DNA of 41,309 nt, taken from the NCBI GenBank assembly GCA_910584695.1, contig CAJUBR010000016.1, forward strand, positions 1-41,309, in the 5' to 3' direction. Of the stretch, positions 33,092 through 41,217 are shown piece by piece. Origin of the DNA: an uncultured Lachnospiraceae bacterium (GTDB lineage Bacteria; Bacillota; Clostridia; Lachnospirales; Lachnospiraceae). The notes beneath the pieces are model-generated. The model saw nothing but the letters and a program-made list of their open reading frames with translations. It ran no database searches and was not told the origin of the DNA. The position numbers and the translations under genes are program-made. The first letter of the stretch is position 1, and every line of letters starts with the position of its first letter.

Positions 33092-33141
33092 AAAAAACCG
33101 TAAGCCAGGAACAAAATCCGTTCCATCGCTTACGGTTTTTT
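33092..33141 (-). terminator. Terminator of glnN (works on both strands)
   Basis: AAAAAACCGTAAGC pairs with GCTTACGGTTTTTT, 14 base pairs, with a further inner GGAAC/GTTCC stem. It lies 57 bases beyond the glnN stop. Confidence 0.85.
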
Positions 33142-33197
33142 ATTCTGTTATATTTAAAAAAAACTAATAAATTCCATATAAAACAGCCTTCTATTTA

Positions 33198-35312
33198 TTA
33201 TACATAAAATAACAAATCCTCATACTGTGGGAATGGCCAGTATGCCTTATCCACTAATCCCTCAAGCTTATCAGCCGGTTTTCTAACCTCGTCCATGACA
33301 GCAAATACTTCATCATGGAAACATCTGGCAGCCTTTTCCATATCGTATTCTAAATCAAGTGCCTTCTCATCTACGACACTCAGCTTATCAATAGCCGCTG
33401 TCAAAGCTTTCAGTTCCACTGCAATATCCTTTAAGATACCCTCCTGAACAGAAGTATCCACGCCTGCTGTCTTTAAATCCACAACACCCTTTGCCATGTC
33501 AGCCGAATACTTCATAACAGCCGGAACAATCTGCTTCTTTGCCATATCTAACATCGTCTTTGCCTCAATATTAATCTGTTTTGCATAGTTCTCATAGTAA
33601 ATCTCTGCACGAGATTCTAACTCTGCTTTACTAAGAACCGAGAACTTCTCAAACATAGCAACATTTTCTTCCTTTACAAATGCACAAACTGCATCTACTA
33701 AACATTTGATATTTGGAAGACCTCTCCTCTCTGCCTCGGCAACCCATTCCTCGGAATAACCATTGCCATTGAAGATAATTCTCTTATGTTTTGCAATCAG
33801 CTCTTTAATCTTATCATGCACTGCCATATCAAAATTATCTGCTTTTTCCAATTCATCAGCAATTTCACAAAGCGAATCTGCAACAATGGTATTTAAAATT
33901 GTATTTGGTGTTGCAATGGACTGAGTAGAACCAACCATACGGAACTCAAACTTATTACCGGTAAATGCAAACGGCGATGTCCTGTTACGATCGGTTGCAT
34001 CCTGCATAAAGGAAGGAAGTGTCGTAACACCTGACTCGTAAGTCTTACCCTGAAGAGAACTGGTAGCCTCACCGGTTGTATCTAACTGCTTTAACACATC
34101 ATCTAACTGCTCGCCTAAATATACGGAGATAATAGCCGGAGGTGCCTCATTGGCTCCTAATCTGTGGTCATTTCCTGCAGAAGATGCAGACAGTCTTAGC
34201 AAATCAGCATGCTCGTCAACAGCCTTTAAAATAGCAACCAGGAATAATAAAAACTGTACGTTCTCATGAGGTGTTTTGCCCGGTTCCAACAAATTGATGC
34301 CGTCGTCGGTTCCCATTGACCAGTTATTATGCTTACCGGAACCATTTACACCTGCAAACGGCTTCTCATTTAACAGGCATGCCAGATCGTGACGGTCAGC
34401 CACTCTCTTCATCGTCTCCATTACCAACTGGTTATGGTCTGTTCCGACATTGGTGGTTCCGTAAATCGGAGCCAGCTCATGCTGTGCAGGTGCAACCTCA
34501 TTATGCTGTGTTTTAGCGGTAATTCCTAACTTCCACAACTCGATATTCAAATCTTTCATATAAGAAAGTACTCTCTCTCTTACGGTTCCAAAATAATGAT
34601 CGTCTAATTCCTGACCCTTTGGAGGCATTGCTCCAAATAATGTCCGACCGGTAAAAATTAAATCTTTCCGCTTTGCATAATCACTCTTATCGATTAAGAA
34701 ATACTCCTGTTCCGGACCAACCGAGGTAGTAACCTTTGTGGAGGTGGTATTTCCAAATAATCTTAAAATTCTAAGTGCCTGTATATTAACCGCTTCCATA
34801 GAACGAAGCAACGGAATCTTTTTATCAAGTGCCTCACCGGTATAGGATGAAAATGCAGTCGGAATACAAAGAATCGTACTTCCGTCCGGAGACTCCTTAA
34901 TAAATGCAGGTGATGTACAATCCCAGGCTGTATAACCTCTTGCTTCATTCGTTGCACGAAGTCCACCGGAAGGGAAAGAGGATGCATCCGGTTCACCTTT
35001 TATCAGCTCTTTACCGGAAAACTCCATTAATACTTTACCATCCGCAGTGGGACTGATAAAGGAATCATGTTTCTCGGCTGTAATACCTGTCATTGGCTGG
35101 AACCAATGGGTATAATGGGTTGCCCCCTTTTCAATTGCCCAATCCTTCATTGCATTTGCTACCGTGTCTGCAATAGCCGGATTCAGCTCCTTACCCAACT
35201 CAATTGTTTTTTTAAGTTCTTTATAAACCGCCTTTGGCAGACGTTCTTTCATAACAGCATCATTAAATACGTTAGATCCAAAGATCTCTACTACATTTAC
35301 ATTTTCACTCAT
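33198..35312 (-). CDS. glnN: Glutamine synthetase type III
   Basis: GSIII makes glutamine from glutamate, ammonia and ATP. The 704-residue length and signature sequences show type III rather than type I: GATHYTHWFQPMTGITAEKHDSF near 63, PSGGLRATNEARGYTAWD near 112, TSVGPEQEYFLID near 193 (metal-binding glutamates), the segment TQHNEVAPAQHELAPIYG near 262, and GVNGSGKHNNWSMG near 310. AGGAAAGGAAG precedes the ATG. It is a single-gene transcript with its own promoter, a terminator at the end and a terminator hairpin inside the leader, so expression is probably controlled by attenuation. Flotillin lies upstream on the same strand. Confidence 0.97.
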   Translation of the reverse strand: MSENVNVVEIFGSNVFNDAVMKERLPKAVYKELKKTIELGKELNPAIADTVANAMKDWAIEKGATHYTHWFQPMTGITAEKHDSFISPTADGKVLMEFSGKELIKGEPDASSFPSGGLRATNEARGYTAWDCTSPAFIKESPDGSTILCIPTAFSSYTGEALDKKIPLLRSMEAVNIQALRILRLFGNTTSTKVTTSVGPEQEYFLIDKSDYAKRKDLIFTGRTLFGAMPPKGQELDDHYFGTVRERVLSYMKDLNIELWKLGITAKTQHNEVAPAQHELAPIYGTTNVGTDHNQLVMETMKRVADRHDLACLLNEKPFAGVNGSGKHNNWSMGTDDGINLLEPGKTPHENVQFLLFLVAILKAVDEHADLLRLSASSAGNDHRLGANEAPPAIISVYLGEQLDDVLKQLDTTGEATSSLQGKTYESGVTTLPSFMQDATDRNRTSPFAFTGNKFEFRMVGSTQSIATPNTILNTIVADSLCEIADELEKADNFDMAVHDKIKELIAKHKRIIFNGNGYSEEWVAEAERRGLPNIKCLVDAVCAFVKEENVAMFEKFSVLSKAELESRAEIYYENYAKQINIEAKTMLDMAKKQIVPAVMKYSADMAKGVVDLKTAGVDTSVQEGILKDIAVELKALTAAIDKLSVVDEKALDLEYDMEKAARCFHDEVFAVMDEVRKPADKLEGLVDKAYWPFPQYEDLLFYV

Positions 35313-35383
35313 AAGATAATACTTCCTTTCCTCTTTACTTTCTTTACGATACAGTACTGCCTGAAGAAAACTATCCCTTCATG

Positions 35384-35416
35384 AAAAAAGGGTATTCTCT
35401 TAATGAGAACACCCTT
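35384..35416 (-). promoter_or_regulatory. Intrinsic terminator in glnN leader (probable attenuator)
   Basis: Minus strand: AAGGGTGTTCTC, five-base loop, GAGAATACCCTT followed by TTTT, a 12-bp stem (one G-U pair). It lies about 30-60 bases after the predicted transcription start and 70 bases before glnN, so unregulated transcription should stop here. The leader also contains GAATAC (complement of 35432-35437), a copy of the 3' arm core that could pair with GTGTTC of the 5' arm, giving a competing antiterminator. Effector and factor are unknown. Confidence 0.8.
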
Positions 35417-35452
35417 GTCCTTAGCTTATCTGTATTCGCTTTCAATAGTTGT

Positions 35453-35481
35453 AATATATACTATCGCATTAAAAAAATCAA
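35453..35481 (-). promoter_or_regulatory. Sigma-A promoter of glnN
   Basis: Minus strand: -35 TTGATT (35481-35476), 17-base spacer, -10 TATATT (35458-35453). Confidence 0.75.
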
Positions 35482-35572
35482 GTCTTTTTTTCATTTTTTA
35501 TTTGTTTTTTCTATTTTGACTTAAATTTTATAAGTTTTCCGATTGTTTTTGTGAAATTTTACATATAATTTC

Positions 35573-37138
35573 TTATTCCTTAGATGAATCCCCGGAAATA
35601 TTCTTATTCTGCTTTGGCTGTGATTTCTCTTCTATTACCTTCACAACCGTTTTCTCTGTGCTTTCTCCGTCTTTATCCGACAGACCGGCAAGCTTTGTGC
35701 CGGCAAAACTTGACAAAAGCACACCCGGATTAATTCCAAGACTATCCCCAATTCCGTCAATCACCTGTTTTAATGAAGTGGTTACATCCTCTGTCATCTT
35801 TGCAGTGTTACCGGAACCATACATGGTAATCTTATCAATGTTGCCAAGCGGTGTTGCAATTGCCTCTGCCACCATTGGATACATCTTACAGAGCATCTCA
35901 ATAATCGCTGCTTCCCCATATTTCTGCATTGCTTCAGCTTTCTTATCAATACCGGCGGCCTCCGCTTCTGCCTTTGCCTGGATTGCTGCTGCTTCTGCCT
36001 CACCCTTTGCCTTAATACCGGCAGCCTCCGCTTCCGCTTTTGCCCGGATTGCTGCTGCTTCCTGTTCCATGGAATACTTTACAGCCTCCGCCTGAATCTT
36101 CTGGGCCTCGGCTTCCTGTGCCTGTTCATATTTCTTTGCCTCGGCTTCCTTTTGGCGTTTATACAGTTCTACATCCGCCATCTGCTGCTGCTTGTATCGC
36201 TCTGCATCTGCCTGCTTTCTGATGTTGGCATTTAACGTCTGTTCCTGAACCTCTGCTTCCCGCATCTTCAGTTCTACTTCTCTTTCCTGACGTGCAATAT
36301 TCGCATTGGTAGCCGTAACCTCAATTGACTTACGCTGCTCTTCTTCCTGTATCTTGTACGCAGCATCCGCCTGTGCTTTCTTTGTATCCTCAACAGTCTT
36401 TAACTCTGCCTTTTTAATTGCCAGTTCATTCTGCTTGATAGAAATCTCCGTCTCTGACATAACAGCCGCATCATTGGCTTCTTTTCTTGCCTGTGCCTGT
36501 GCGATTGCCACATCACGATCTGCATTTGCCTTTGCAATAGAGGCATTCTTCTGAATCGCCGCCATATTATCCTGACCTAATGCCGGAATCAAATCATTCT
36601 GGTCAGTAACATGCTGGATATTACAGGAAATAATCTCAATTCCCAGACTATTCATATCCTTCTGTGCCTTTTCCTGCACCTGGTCACCAAATACCTTACG
36701 GTCATTACAAAGATCCTTCAAAGTAACTGTACCGATAATCTCACGCATATTACCCTGTAAGGAATCCACCAATGCCATAATAATCCGGTCTTCTTTCATG
36801 TTAAGGAAGTTCTTCATTGCACGCTGAATGCCTTCTTCGTCTGTCATGACACGTACCTTTGCTACGGCATCAATATTCACACCGATAAAATCCAGTGTCG
36901 GTACATAATCATCCGTCTTAATATCAATGGAAATCTGTTTTACCAAAAGTTCATCCTTCCGCTCAAAAAACGGAAGCTTGAATCCGGCTCTACCGATCAA
37001 AACCTTCGGTGCCTTCCGAAGACCAGAAATAACATATGCAACATCCGGCGGGGCTTTCACATAGCTTGCCAGCAATACCACAATCACAAGCACCACAATC
37101 AAAATAATCCACCAATACCCTAATAGTAAATCAAACAT
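35573..37138 (-). CDS. Flotillin / SPFH-domain membrane scaffold protein
   Basis: Flotillin-like proteins organise functional membrane microdomains in the cytoplasmic membrane. The 521-residue protein has one N-terminal membrane helix (about 7-28), an SPFH domain (about 30-190; for example PPDVAYVISGLRKAPKVLIG and FIGVNIDAVAKVRV), then a long alanine/glutamate-rich coiled coil from about 200 to 400. The coiled coil ends in imperfect repeats of the kind AEAEAAGIKAKGE, and the protein finishes with a Gly/Ser-containing tail. The ATG at 37138 has GGAGAGG upstream; an ATG at 37177 lies in the leader and lacks one. It is close to B. subtilis FloT in architecture and length. A NfeD-type partner is often next to flotillin but none is seen here. 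Confidence 0.93.
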   Translation of the reverse strand: MFDLLLGYWWIILIVVLVIVVLLASYVKAPPDVAYVISGLRKAPKVLIGRAGFKLPFFERKDELLVKQISIDIKTDDYVPTLDFIGVNIDAVAKVRVMTDEEGIQRAMKNFLNMKEDRIIMALVDSLQGNMREIIGTVTLKDLCNDRKVFGDQVQEKAQKDMNSLGIEIISCNIQHVTDQNDLIPALGQDNMAAIQKNASIAKANADRDVAIAQAQARKEANDAAVMSETEISIKQNELAIKKAELKTVEDTKKAQADAAYKIQEEEQRKSIEVTATNANIARQEREVELKMREAEVQEQTLNANIRKQADAERYKQQQMADVELYKRQKEAEAKKYEQAQEAEAQKIQAEAVKYSMEQEAAAIRAKAEAEAAGIKAKGEAEAAAIQAKAEAEAAGIDKKAEAMQKYGEAAIIEMLCKMYPMVAEAIATPLGNIDKITMYGSGNTAKMTEDVTTSLKQVIDGIGDSLGINPGVLLSSFAGTKLAGLSDKDGESTEKTVVKVIEEKSQPKQNKNISGDSSKE

Positions 37139-37231
37139 AACTTTCCTCTCCTTTTCTCTTAAGCAAATACTATGCATTCTACCACAAATCTGAATATCCT
37201 GTGGTCTGCAATATCACCTTTGTGTACTTCG

Positions 37232-37260
37232 ATTATACCATTGTCATATACAATTCGCAA
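37232..37260 (-). promoter_or_regulatory. Sigma-A promoter of flotillin gene
   Basis: Minus strand: -35 TTGCGA (37260-37255), 17-base spacer, -10 TATAAT (37237-37232), about 95 bases before the start codon. Confidence 0.8.
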
Positions 37261-37303
37261 TTCTTTTCATCATTTTTAATGAAATAAATTATCATTTAAT
37301 ATA

Positions 37304-37515
37304 TCAGTCCTTAATAACAAATGCCGGCTCCTGATTTGCACAGATCTCATATCCATTTAACAAATCACCCACCTCAATAGCATCATAAGTCTCTTTGCTA
37401 CAATAATACCATTTTCCCCTATTAAGACTTTATATACGGTGATATCCTCCCCTGTATAATATTCCTGCTGGGTTACGCTCTCTTTAATCTCTGCACCACA
37501 AAATTTGCATTTCAT
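37304..37515 (-). pseudogene. Frameshifted small zinc-ribbon protein gene
   Basis: From an ATG at 37515 preceded by GGGGGGGAG at seven bases, the frame begins MKCKFCGAEIKESVTQQEYY and proceeds to TVYKVL, then loses sense and stops at 37357-37359 (52 residues). Shifting by one base at about 37421-37424 restores a coherent protein: RGKWYYCSKETYDAIEVGD onward to VIKD and a stop at 37304. Adding one base gives exactly 70 codons plus stop, and supplies further cysteines (39 and 59) besides the CxxC at 3-6. One base was probably lost from an A-run (TTAAAT to TTAAT). It lies 21 bases after metF. Disabling is likely real or a sequencing error; no function is recognised. Confidence 0.75.
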
Positions 37516-37536
37516 TTGTTTTCTCCCCCCCTTTTT

Positions 37537-38400
37537 TTATTTTACTATGTTTTTTATTCCCTCACATATTCTTCCCGCCACAACAGGATTATTCATCGTA
37601 TACAAATGAATTCCCTGCACATCATTCGTCAGCAGTTCAATAATCTGGCTTAATGCATAAGACATTCCCGCATCAAAAAGTGCTTCCTTTTTCCCCTCAA
37701 ATTTGGAAATAATCTTTTCAAAACGCTCTGGAAACGATGCACCACACATCGTCACCATTTTTCTAATCTGTGCGGCATTGATTACCGGCATAATACCCGG
37801 AATAACCGGAACCTCTATACCGGCAATACGGCAATCCTCCTCGAAACGGTAAAACCGTTCATTATCAAAGAAAAGCTGGGAAAGTAAAACCTCCGCTCCC
37901 ATATCCACCTTCTTTTTCAGGTACTTTAATTCACTCACCCTGTTTTCGGATTCGGGATGGCATTCAGGATAACAGGCTCCGGCAATACAAAAATCATCCT
38001 TTTGTTTCAGGTAAGATATTAAATCAGAAGCATGAGCAAAATCTTCTTTTTCTGGAATATTGGGATTTTTGTCTCCCCGAAGGGCAAGTACATTTTGAAT
38101 CCCCTCACTTTTTAAAGCCCCGAATAACTCATCAATCTCGGACTTATCATAACTTAAACAGGTCAGATGTACCAACGGTTCTACCTGATATTCATATTTT
38201 ATTTTTTTTGCAAGTTCGATTGTCCGATTATGGTTTGAACTGCCCCCTGCACCAAATGTGACGCTGATAAAATCCGGTTTCAATTCGCAAAGAATTTCCA
38301 GTGTCGCATCAATATTCTTTAATTCACTGTCTTTCTTTGGCGGAAAAATCTCAAACGATAAAATTGTCTTCCCCTTTCCATACAAATCTGCAATCCTCAT
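37537..38400 (-). CDS. metF: Methylenetetrahydrofolate reductase
   Basis: MetF reduces 5,10-methylene-THF to 5-methyl-THF, for methionine synthesis and, in acetogens, the methyl branch of the Wood-Ljungdahl pathway. The 287-residue barrel shows SFEIFPPKKDSE near residue 15, ISVTFGAGGSS near 45, LVHLTCLSYD near 75, NVLALRGDKN near 101, the segment GAEVLLSQLFFDNERFYRF near 168 and VPVIPGIMPV near 196. GAGAGGG precedes the ATG by seven bases. No SAM riboswitch is evident in the 131-base gap upstream. The frameshifted zinc-ribbon gene follows it. No MetV-like partner is adjacent in the window. Confidence 0.96.
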   Translation of the reverse strand: MRIADLYGKGKTILSFEIFPPKKDSELKNIDATLEILCELKPDFISVTFGAGGSSNHNRTIELAKKIKYEYQVEPLVHLTCLSYDKSEIDELFGALKSEGIQNVLALRGDKNPNIPEKEDFAHASDLISYLKQKDDFCIAGACYPECHPESENRVSELKYLKKKVDMGAEVLLSQLFFDNERFYRFEEDCRIAGIEVPVIPGIMPVINAAQIRKMVTMCGASFPERFEKIISKFEGKKEALFDAGMSYALSQIIELLTNDVQGIHLYTMNNPVVAGRICEGIKNIVK

Positions 38401-38531
38401 GATAATCCCTCTCTTTCTTACTTTGTTTTATATATTTACACAGTTCCGTTAATCGACCTAACTCTATTATGGCATTTAAAATATAATAATTCCCCTGTTA
38501 CCGTTTCTTGATTAAATCATATTAAAAATTT

Positions 38532-39698
38532 TTACACTTTCACTTCCCACCCCTTTGGCAGATACTGACCGGCTATGCGGTTTTCCGGTTTTTCATCAAA
38601 CAAGTACAGGAGCATAACAAATATCCATTCCAATGGCTTCATTAGCAGATACACTACATCTGCACTCCACGGATTTGTTATCCATTTGGATATCGGATAA
38701 CCATAGGTATCATAGAAATGTCTGACCGCCTTGTGAAAGCGGGGAATCCGCTCCTCTAAAAGCTGCTCAAATGCATTTGCCACGCATAACTGCCGATTAA
38801 CTACAATCCGATTGCCTCTTCTAATCCCATACCGGATCGGCTTTACTAGTCCTCTATGACCTTGAAGAGAAACCGTACAGAGATAATGTGCATCATATTC
38901 CACCGGAGGCGGTGAGATTTCTTTAGATAAAATCCAATCGCTGGTTTCTGTAAATGCCTTGATAACACTGTCCGGTTTTTGACCAAAAATGCACAAAATA
39001 CAGATTACAATTCCATAAAGGGGAATCATTGCGAACAATGCTGCCCAGTAAAGATTTGCACCTTTACAGAGAAACTGATTACATTTTGCCAGAAAGCCTT
39101 TTTCTCCATACTCTGCCTTCTTCTGTTCTTTTGCCTGTTCCCTGATGAAATTTTTGAACATACAAATTACATGAATCAGGAACAAGATGGGAACAAGACA
39201 TTCTAAATAAACGTAGAAAAAGTTTTCTTCTCCTGCCTGTATAGAAGAAATTCCTTCCGGTCTTGCAAAACAAAGCAGTTGAATTAAAAACAAAATATTT
39301 ATAATGACTCCTCCGTAAATACCACCAATACAAAACACTTTTGCCAAGGGTGCCAGATGTGTTCCTGCAAATTTTAAAATCAAGTAAGATATAAAACCTG
39401 CAATTGCAAAAGTAACCAAAGTCGAAATATGCTCTTGGCTAACCGGTTCATGTACTGATGAAAATGCCATCATTCTGTTAATGGGTTGATCATACTTTAT
39501 AGGAGCCCATACAATCCAGCCCAATGCCATGTAAAGCAGTCCGCATCCAAATGCAATCAATTCAAAAAGAACACTTTTCTTCCTTTTTATTGCAAACACA
39601 ATATCCAATATTATCAATAAAATCGGTAAAAGCACTAATATAACTAAAATAATATTTCCTGCCATTTCTTCGGCAATCTCTATTACAATTTCTGACAT
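38532..39698 (-). CDS. Polytopic membrane protein with conserved cytoplasmic domain
   Basis: The 388-residue protein has about six membrane helices (roughly 14-36, 41-68, 93-112, 116-145, 155-180 and 211-240), then a soluble domain from about 255 with strongly patterned sequence: HYLCTVSLQGHRGLVKPIR, a second basic segment with RRGNRIVVNRQLCVANAFEQ, then HKAVRHFYDTYGYPIS and a last hydrophobic helix (EWIFVMLLYLF). This C-terminal pattern resembles a family I recall as DUF6688; that name should be checked. GGGAGGAAGG precedes the ATG. It is transcribed alone or with metF (131 bases downstream). No catalytic motif is visible, and function is unknown. Confidence 0.8.
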   Translation of the reverse strand: MSEIVIEIAEEMAGNIILVILVLLPILLIILDIVFAIKRKKSVLFELIAFGCGLLYMALGWIVWAPIKYDQPINRMMAFSSVHEPVSQEHISTLVTFAIAGFISYLILKFAGTHLAPLAKVFCIGGIYGGVIINILFLIQLLCFARPEGISSIQAGEENFFYVYLECLVPILFLIHVICMFKNFIREQAKEQKKAEYGEKGFLAKCNQFLCKGANLYWAALFAMIPLYGIVICILCIFGQKPDSVIKAFTETSDWILSKEISPPPVEYDAHYLCTVSLQGHRGLVKPIRYGIRRGNRIVVNRQLCVANAFEQLLEERIPRFHKAVRHFYDTYGYPISKWITNPWSADVVYLLMKPLEWIFVMLLYLFDEKPENRIAGQYLPKGWEVKV

Positions 39699-39850
39699 AT
39701 TTGCCTTCCTCCCATGCCACTTCTTTATAAAGAATCTTTTTTCCTTATACTTATAACACTAACATCAAGAAAAAATGGCTGCACTTTTTTCCGACAATAT
39801 TTTATATTTAATCACTCTACTATTTAGAATCACATTAGCGTATTAAACTG

Positions 39851-39911
39851 CTTAACGTTTACTGTTTCTACCTCATTAAAGTAAAGATAACGGATGATCT
39901 TACACGTTAAG
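39851..39911. repeat. Spaced inverted repeat CTTAACGT / ACGTTAAG
   Basis: CTTAACGT (39851-39858) and ACGTTAAG (39904-39911) are perfect 8-bp inverted copies separated by 45 bases, 30 bases before a small plus-strand ORF. The match extends to 10 of 11 bases (CTTAACGTTTA against CTTAACGTGTA). They could be binding sites for a dimeric regulator that loops DNA or binds both sites. Confidence 0.4.
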
Positions 39912-39940
39912 TATACATCATAAAGAAAGGATTGACTACT

Positions 39941-40087
39941 ATGGATTTTTTAGAAATTGGATATTTAGATGAAGAATCCGTCGACCCAAAACGTCATTCG
40001 CAAACCTATATTCCAATAAACAAACAAGAGGATTCTATTAACCAAATTCATCTGATTGGATTTTCGAATATACAAACTATGCAATAA
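39941..40087 (+). CDS. Small 48-residue protein
   Basis: The plus-strand frame MDFLEIGYLDEESVDPKRHS... ending GFSNIQTMQ stands alone in a 406-base gap between two minus-strand genes. GAAAGGA lies nine bases before the ATG. Composition is typical of coding sequence in this genome (D, E, I, Q, N); there is no signal peptide or membrane helix. Its separate orientation, ribosome binding site and flanking inverted repeat suggest an independent unit. No function is recognised; a peptide signal or regulator is speculative. Confidence 0.55.
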   Translation: MDFLEIGYLDEESVDPKRHSQTYIPINKQEDSINQIHLIGFSNIQTMQ

Positions 40088-40104
40088 GGAAATTATAATT
40101 TATA

Positions 40105-41217
40105 TTATATAAACTCCACTGACGACTTCAGTTCCACACCCAGCTTTCTAAGCACCGCATCCAATGCCGTCAATGTCTCTTTCATATTTTCTTCGGTACA
40201 GTTATATCCCATATGTCCAATCCGTATCACTTCCCCTGCAAGTATATCAAAGGAACCTGCCAGCATAATATTATGCTCCTCCCTCATTGCCTTTAAAATA
40301 TCTGCTGTCTTTACACCTCCCGGTATCGTAAAGACCGTAACGGTATTGGAATACCCATTTTGTGCATACAGTTTCAACCCTGCACGGGTCAGTGCTTCTC
40401 TGGTTTTTGCTGCAATTTGGGCATGGCGTTTTAGAATATCTGGATCTTCTTTTATATTTTCAAGTGCCTGTCTCAGCCCATAAATATCACTGACCGGCAT
40501 AGTGTACGGAAACCATTTATTCTCATAATAATGCTGAAAAGTCAGCAGGTTTGCATAAAAAGATGCAATCTTTGTCTTCCGGTTTTCCATTGCCCGTTTC
40601 GCATCTTCACTAATCGTTACAAGCGTAAGACCAATGGGACAAGAAATTGTCTTTTGCGAGCCACCACAAAGTATATCAATTCCCCACTCATCTACTTTTA
40701 CCTCATTCCCAAACATACCGGAAACGGAGTCTACCACTGTTAAAATACCATATTCCTTTAGCAGCGGACAGATGACAGATATATTATTTAACATACCGCT
40801 TGGCGTGTCGCAGTGGACGATCGTTGCATATTTAAAATCAGAATCCCTCTCTAAATATTCTCTTAAAGGTTCTGCTTCTATTTCTTTTTTATAATCCGTT
40901 GTATATAAAACCGGTTCACCGCCGTAAATACTTACAAAATCAGCGAACCCCTTACCAAACACACCATTGTCCAATACCAGTACCCGATCCCCCGGCTCTG
41001 TAACGGAAGCAACCGCTGCTTCCAATCCAAGAATTCCTTCCCCGCTTAAAATCAGACTCTCATTTTTTGTATCAAGCAGACCGCTGTACAATTCACAGGT
41101 TTCCTTGTAAAAATCATAAAAGTCCAAGTCCAGATCTGGATTACCTGTTTCTATACTTCTCGCACTTCTCACATTTTCTGCGACCATCGTTGGTCCGGGT
41201 GTCATCATCTTATACAT
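40105..41217 (-). CDS. Class V aminotransferase (alanine-glyoxylate/serine-pyruvate type)
   Basis: A PLP-dependent aminotransferase of fold type I. The 370-residue protein begins MYKMMTPGPTMV, typical of the family, followed by ILSGEGILGLEAAVASV near 57, the segment VVDSVSGMFGNEVKVDEWGI near 163, and the PLP lysine in CGGSQKTISCPIGLTLV near 187. The C-terminal RIGHMGYNCTEENM motif is typical of alanine-glyoxylate and serine-pyruvate aminotransferases. GGGAGG lies eight bases before the ATG at 41217; a longer frame from 41286 has no site. Substrate preference is not decidable by eye; serine, alanine or aspartate with glyoxylate or pyruvate are candidates. The upstream 92 bases contain no clear promoter. 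Confidence 0.93.
   Translation of the reverse strand: MYKMMTPGPTMVAENVRSARSIETGNPDLDLDFYDFYKETCELYSGLLDTKNESLILSGEGILGLEAAVASVTEPGDRVLVLDNGVFGKGFADFVSIYGGEPVLYTTDYKKEIEAEPLREYLERDSDFKYATIVHCDTPSGMLNNISVICPLLKEYGILTVVDSVSGMFGNEVKVDEWGIDILCGGSQKTISCPIGLTLVTISEDAKRAMENRKTKIASFYANLLTFQHYYENKWFPYTMPVSDIYGLRQALENIKEDPDILKRHAQIAAKTREALTRAGLKLYAQNGYSNTVTVFTIPGGVKTADILKAMREEHNIMLAGSFDILAGEVIRIGHMGYNCTEENMKETLTALDAVLRKLGVELKSSVEFI

Noticed and set aside
35401..35450. ANTAR-type double hairpin in the glnN leader
   Set aside because: A short stem TATT/AATA with loop GAAAGCG is present, but the loop has seven bases and the second hairpin with the conserved A1/G4 loop is absent.
37400..37430. Programmed ribosomal frameshift in the zinc-ribbon gene
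   Set aside because: There is no slippery heptamer, no in-frame stop directly after the shift, and no downstream pseudoknot apparent; a lost base is simpler.
38401..38531. SAM riboswitch or T-box ahead of metF
   Set aside because: No S-box core, T-box sequence or terminator hairpin is visible in the 131-base gap.
39851..39911. LytTR (AgrA/ComE-type) binding site
   Set aside because: Known LytTR sites are direct repeats about 12-13 bases apart. These are inverted and 45 bases apart, so only a generic operator is claimed.
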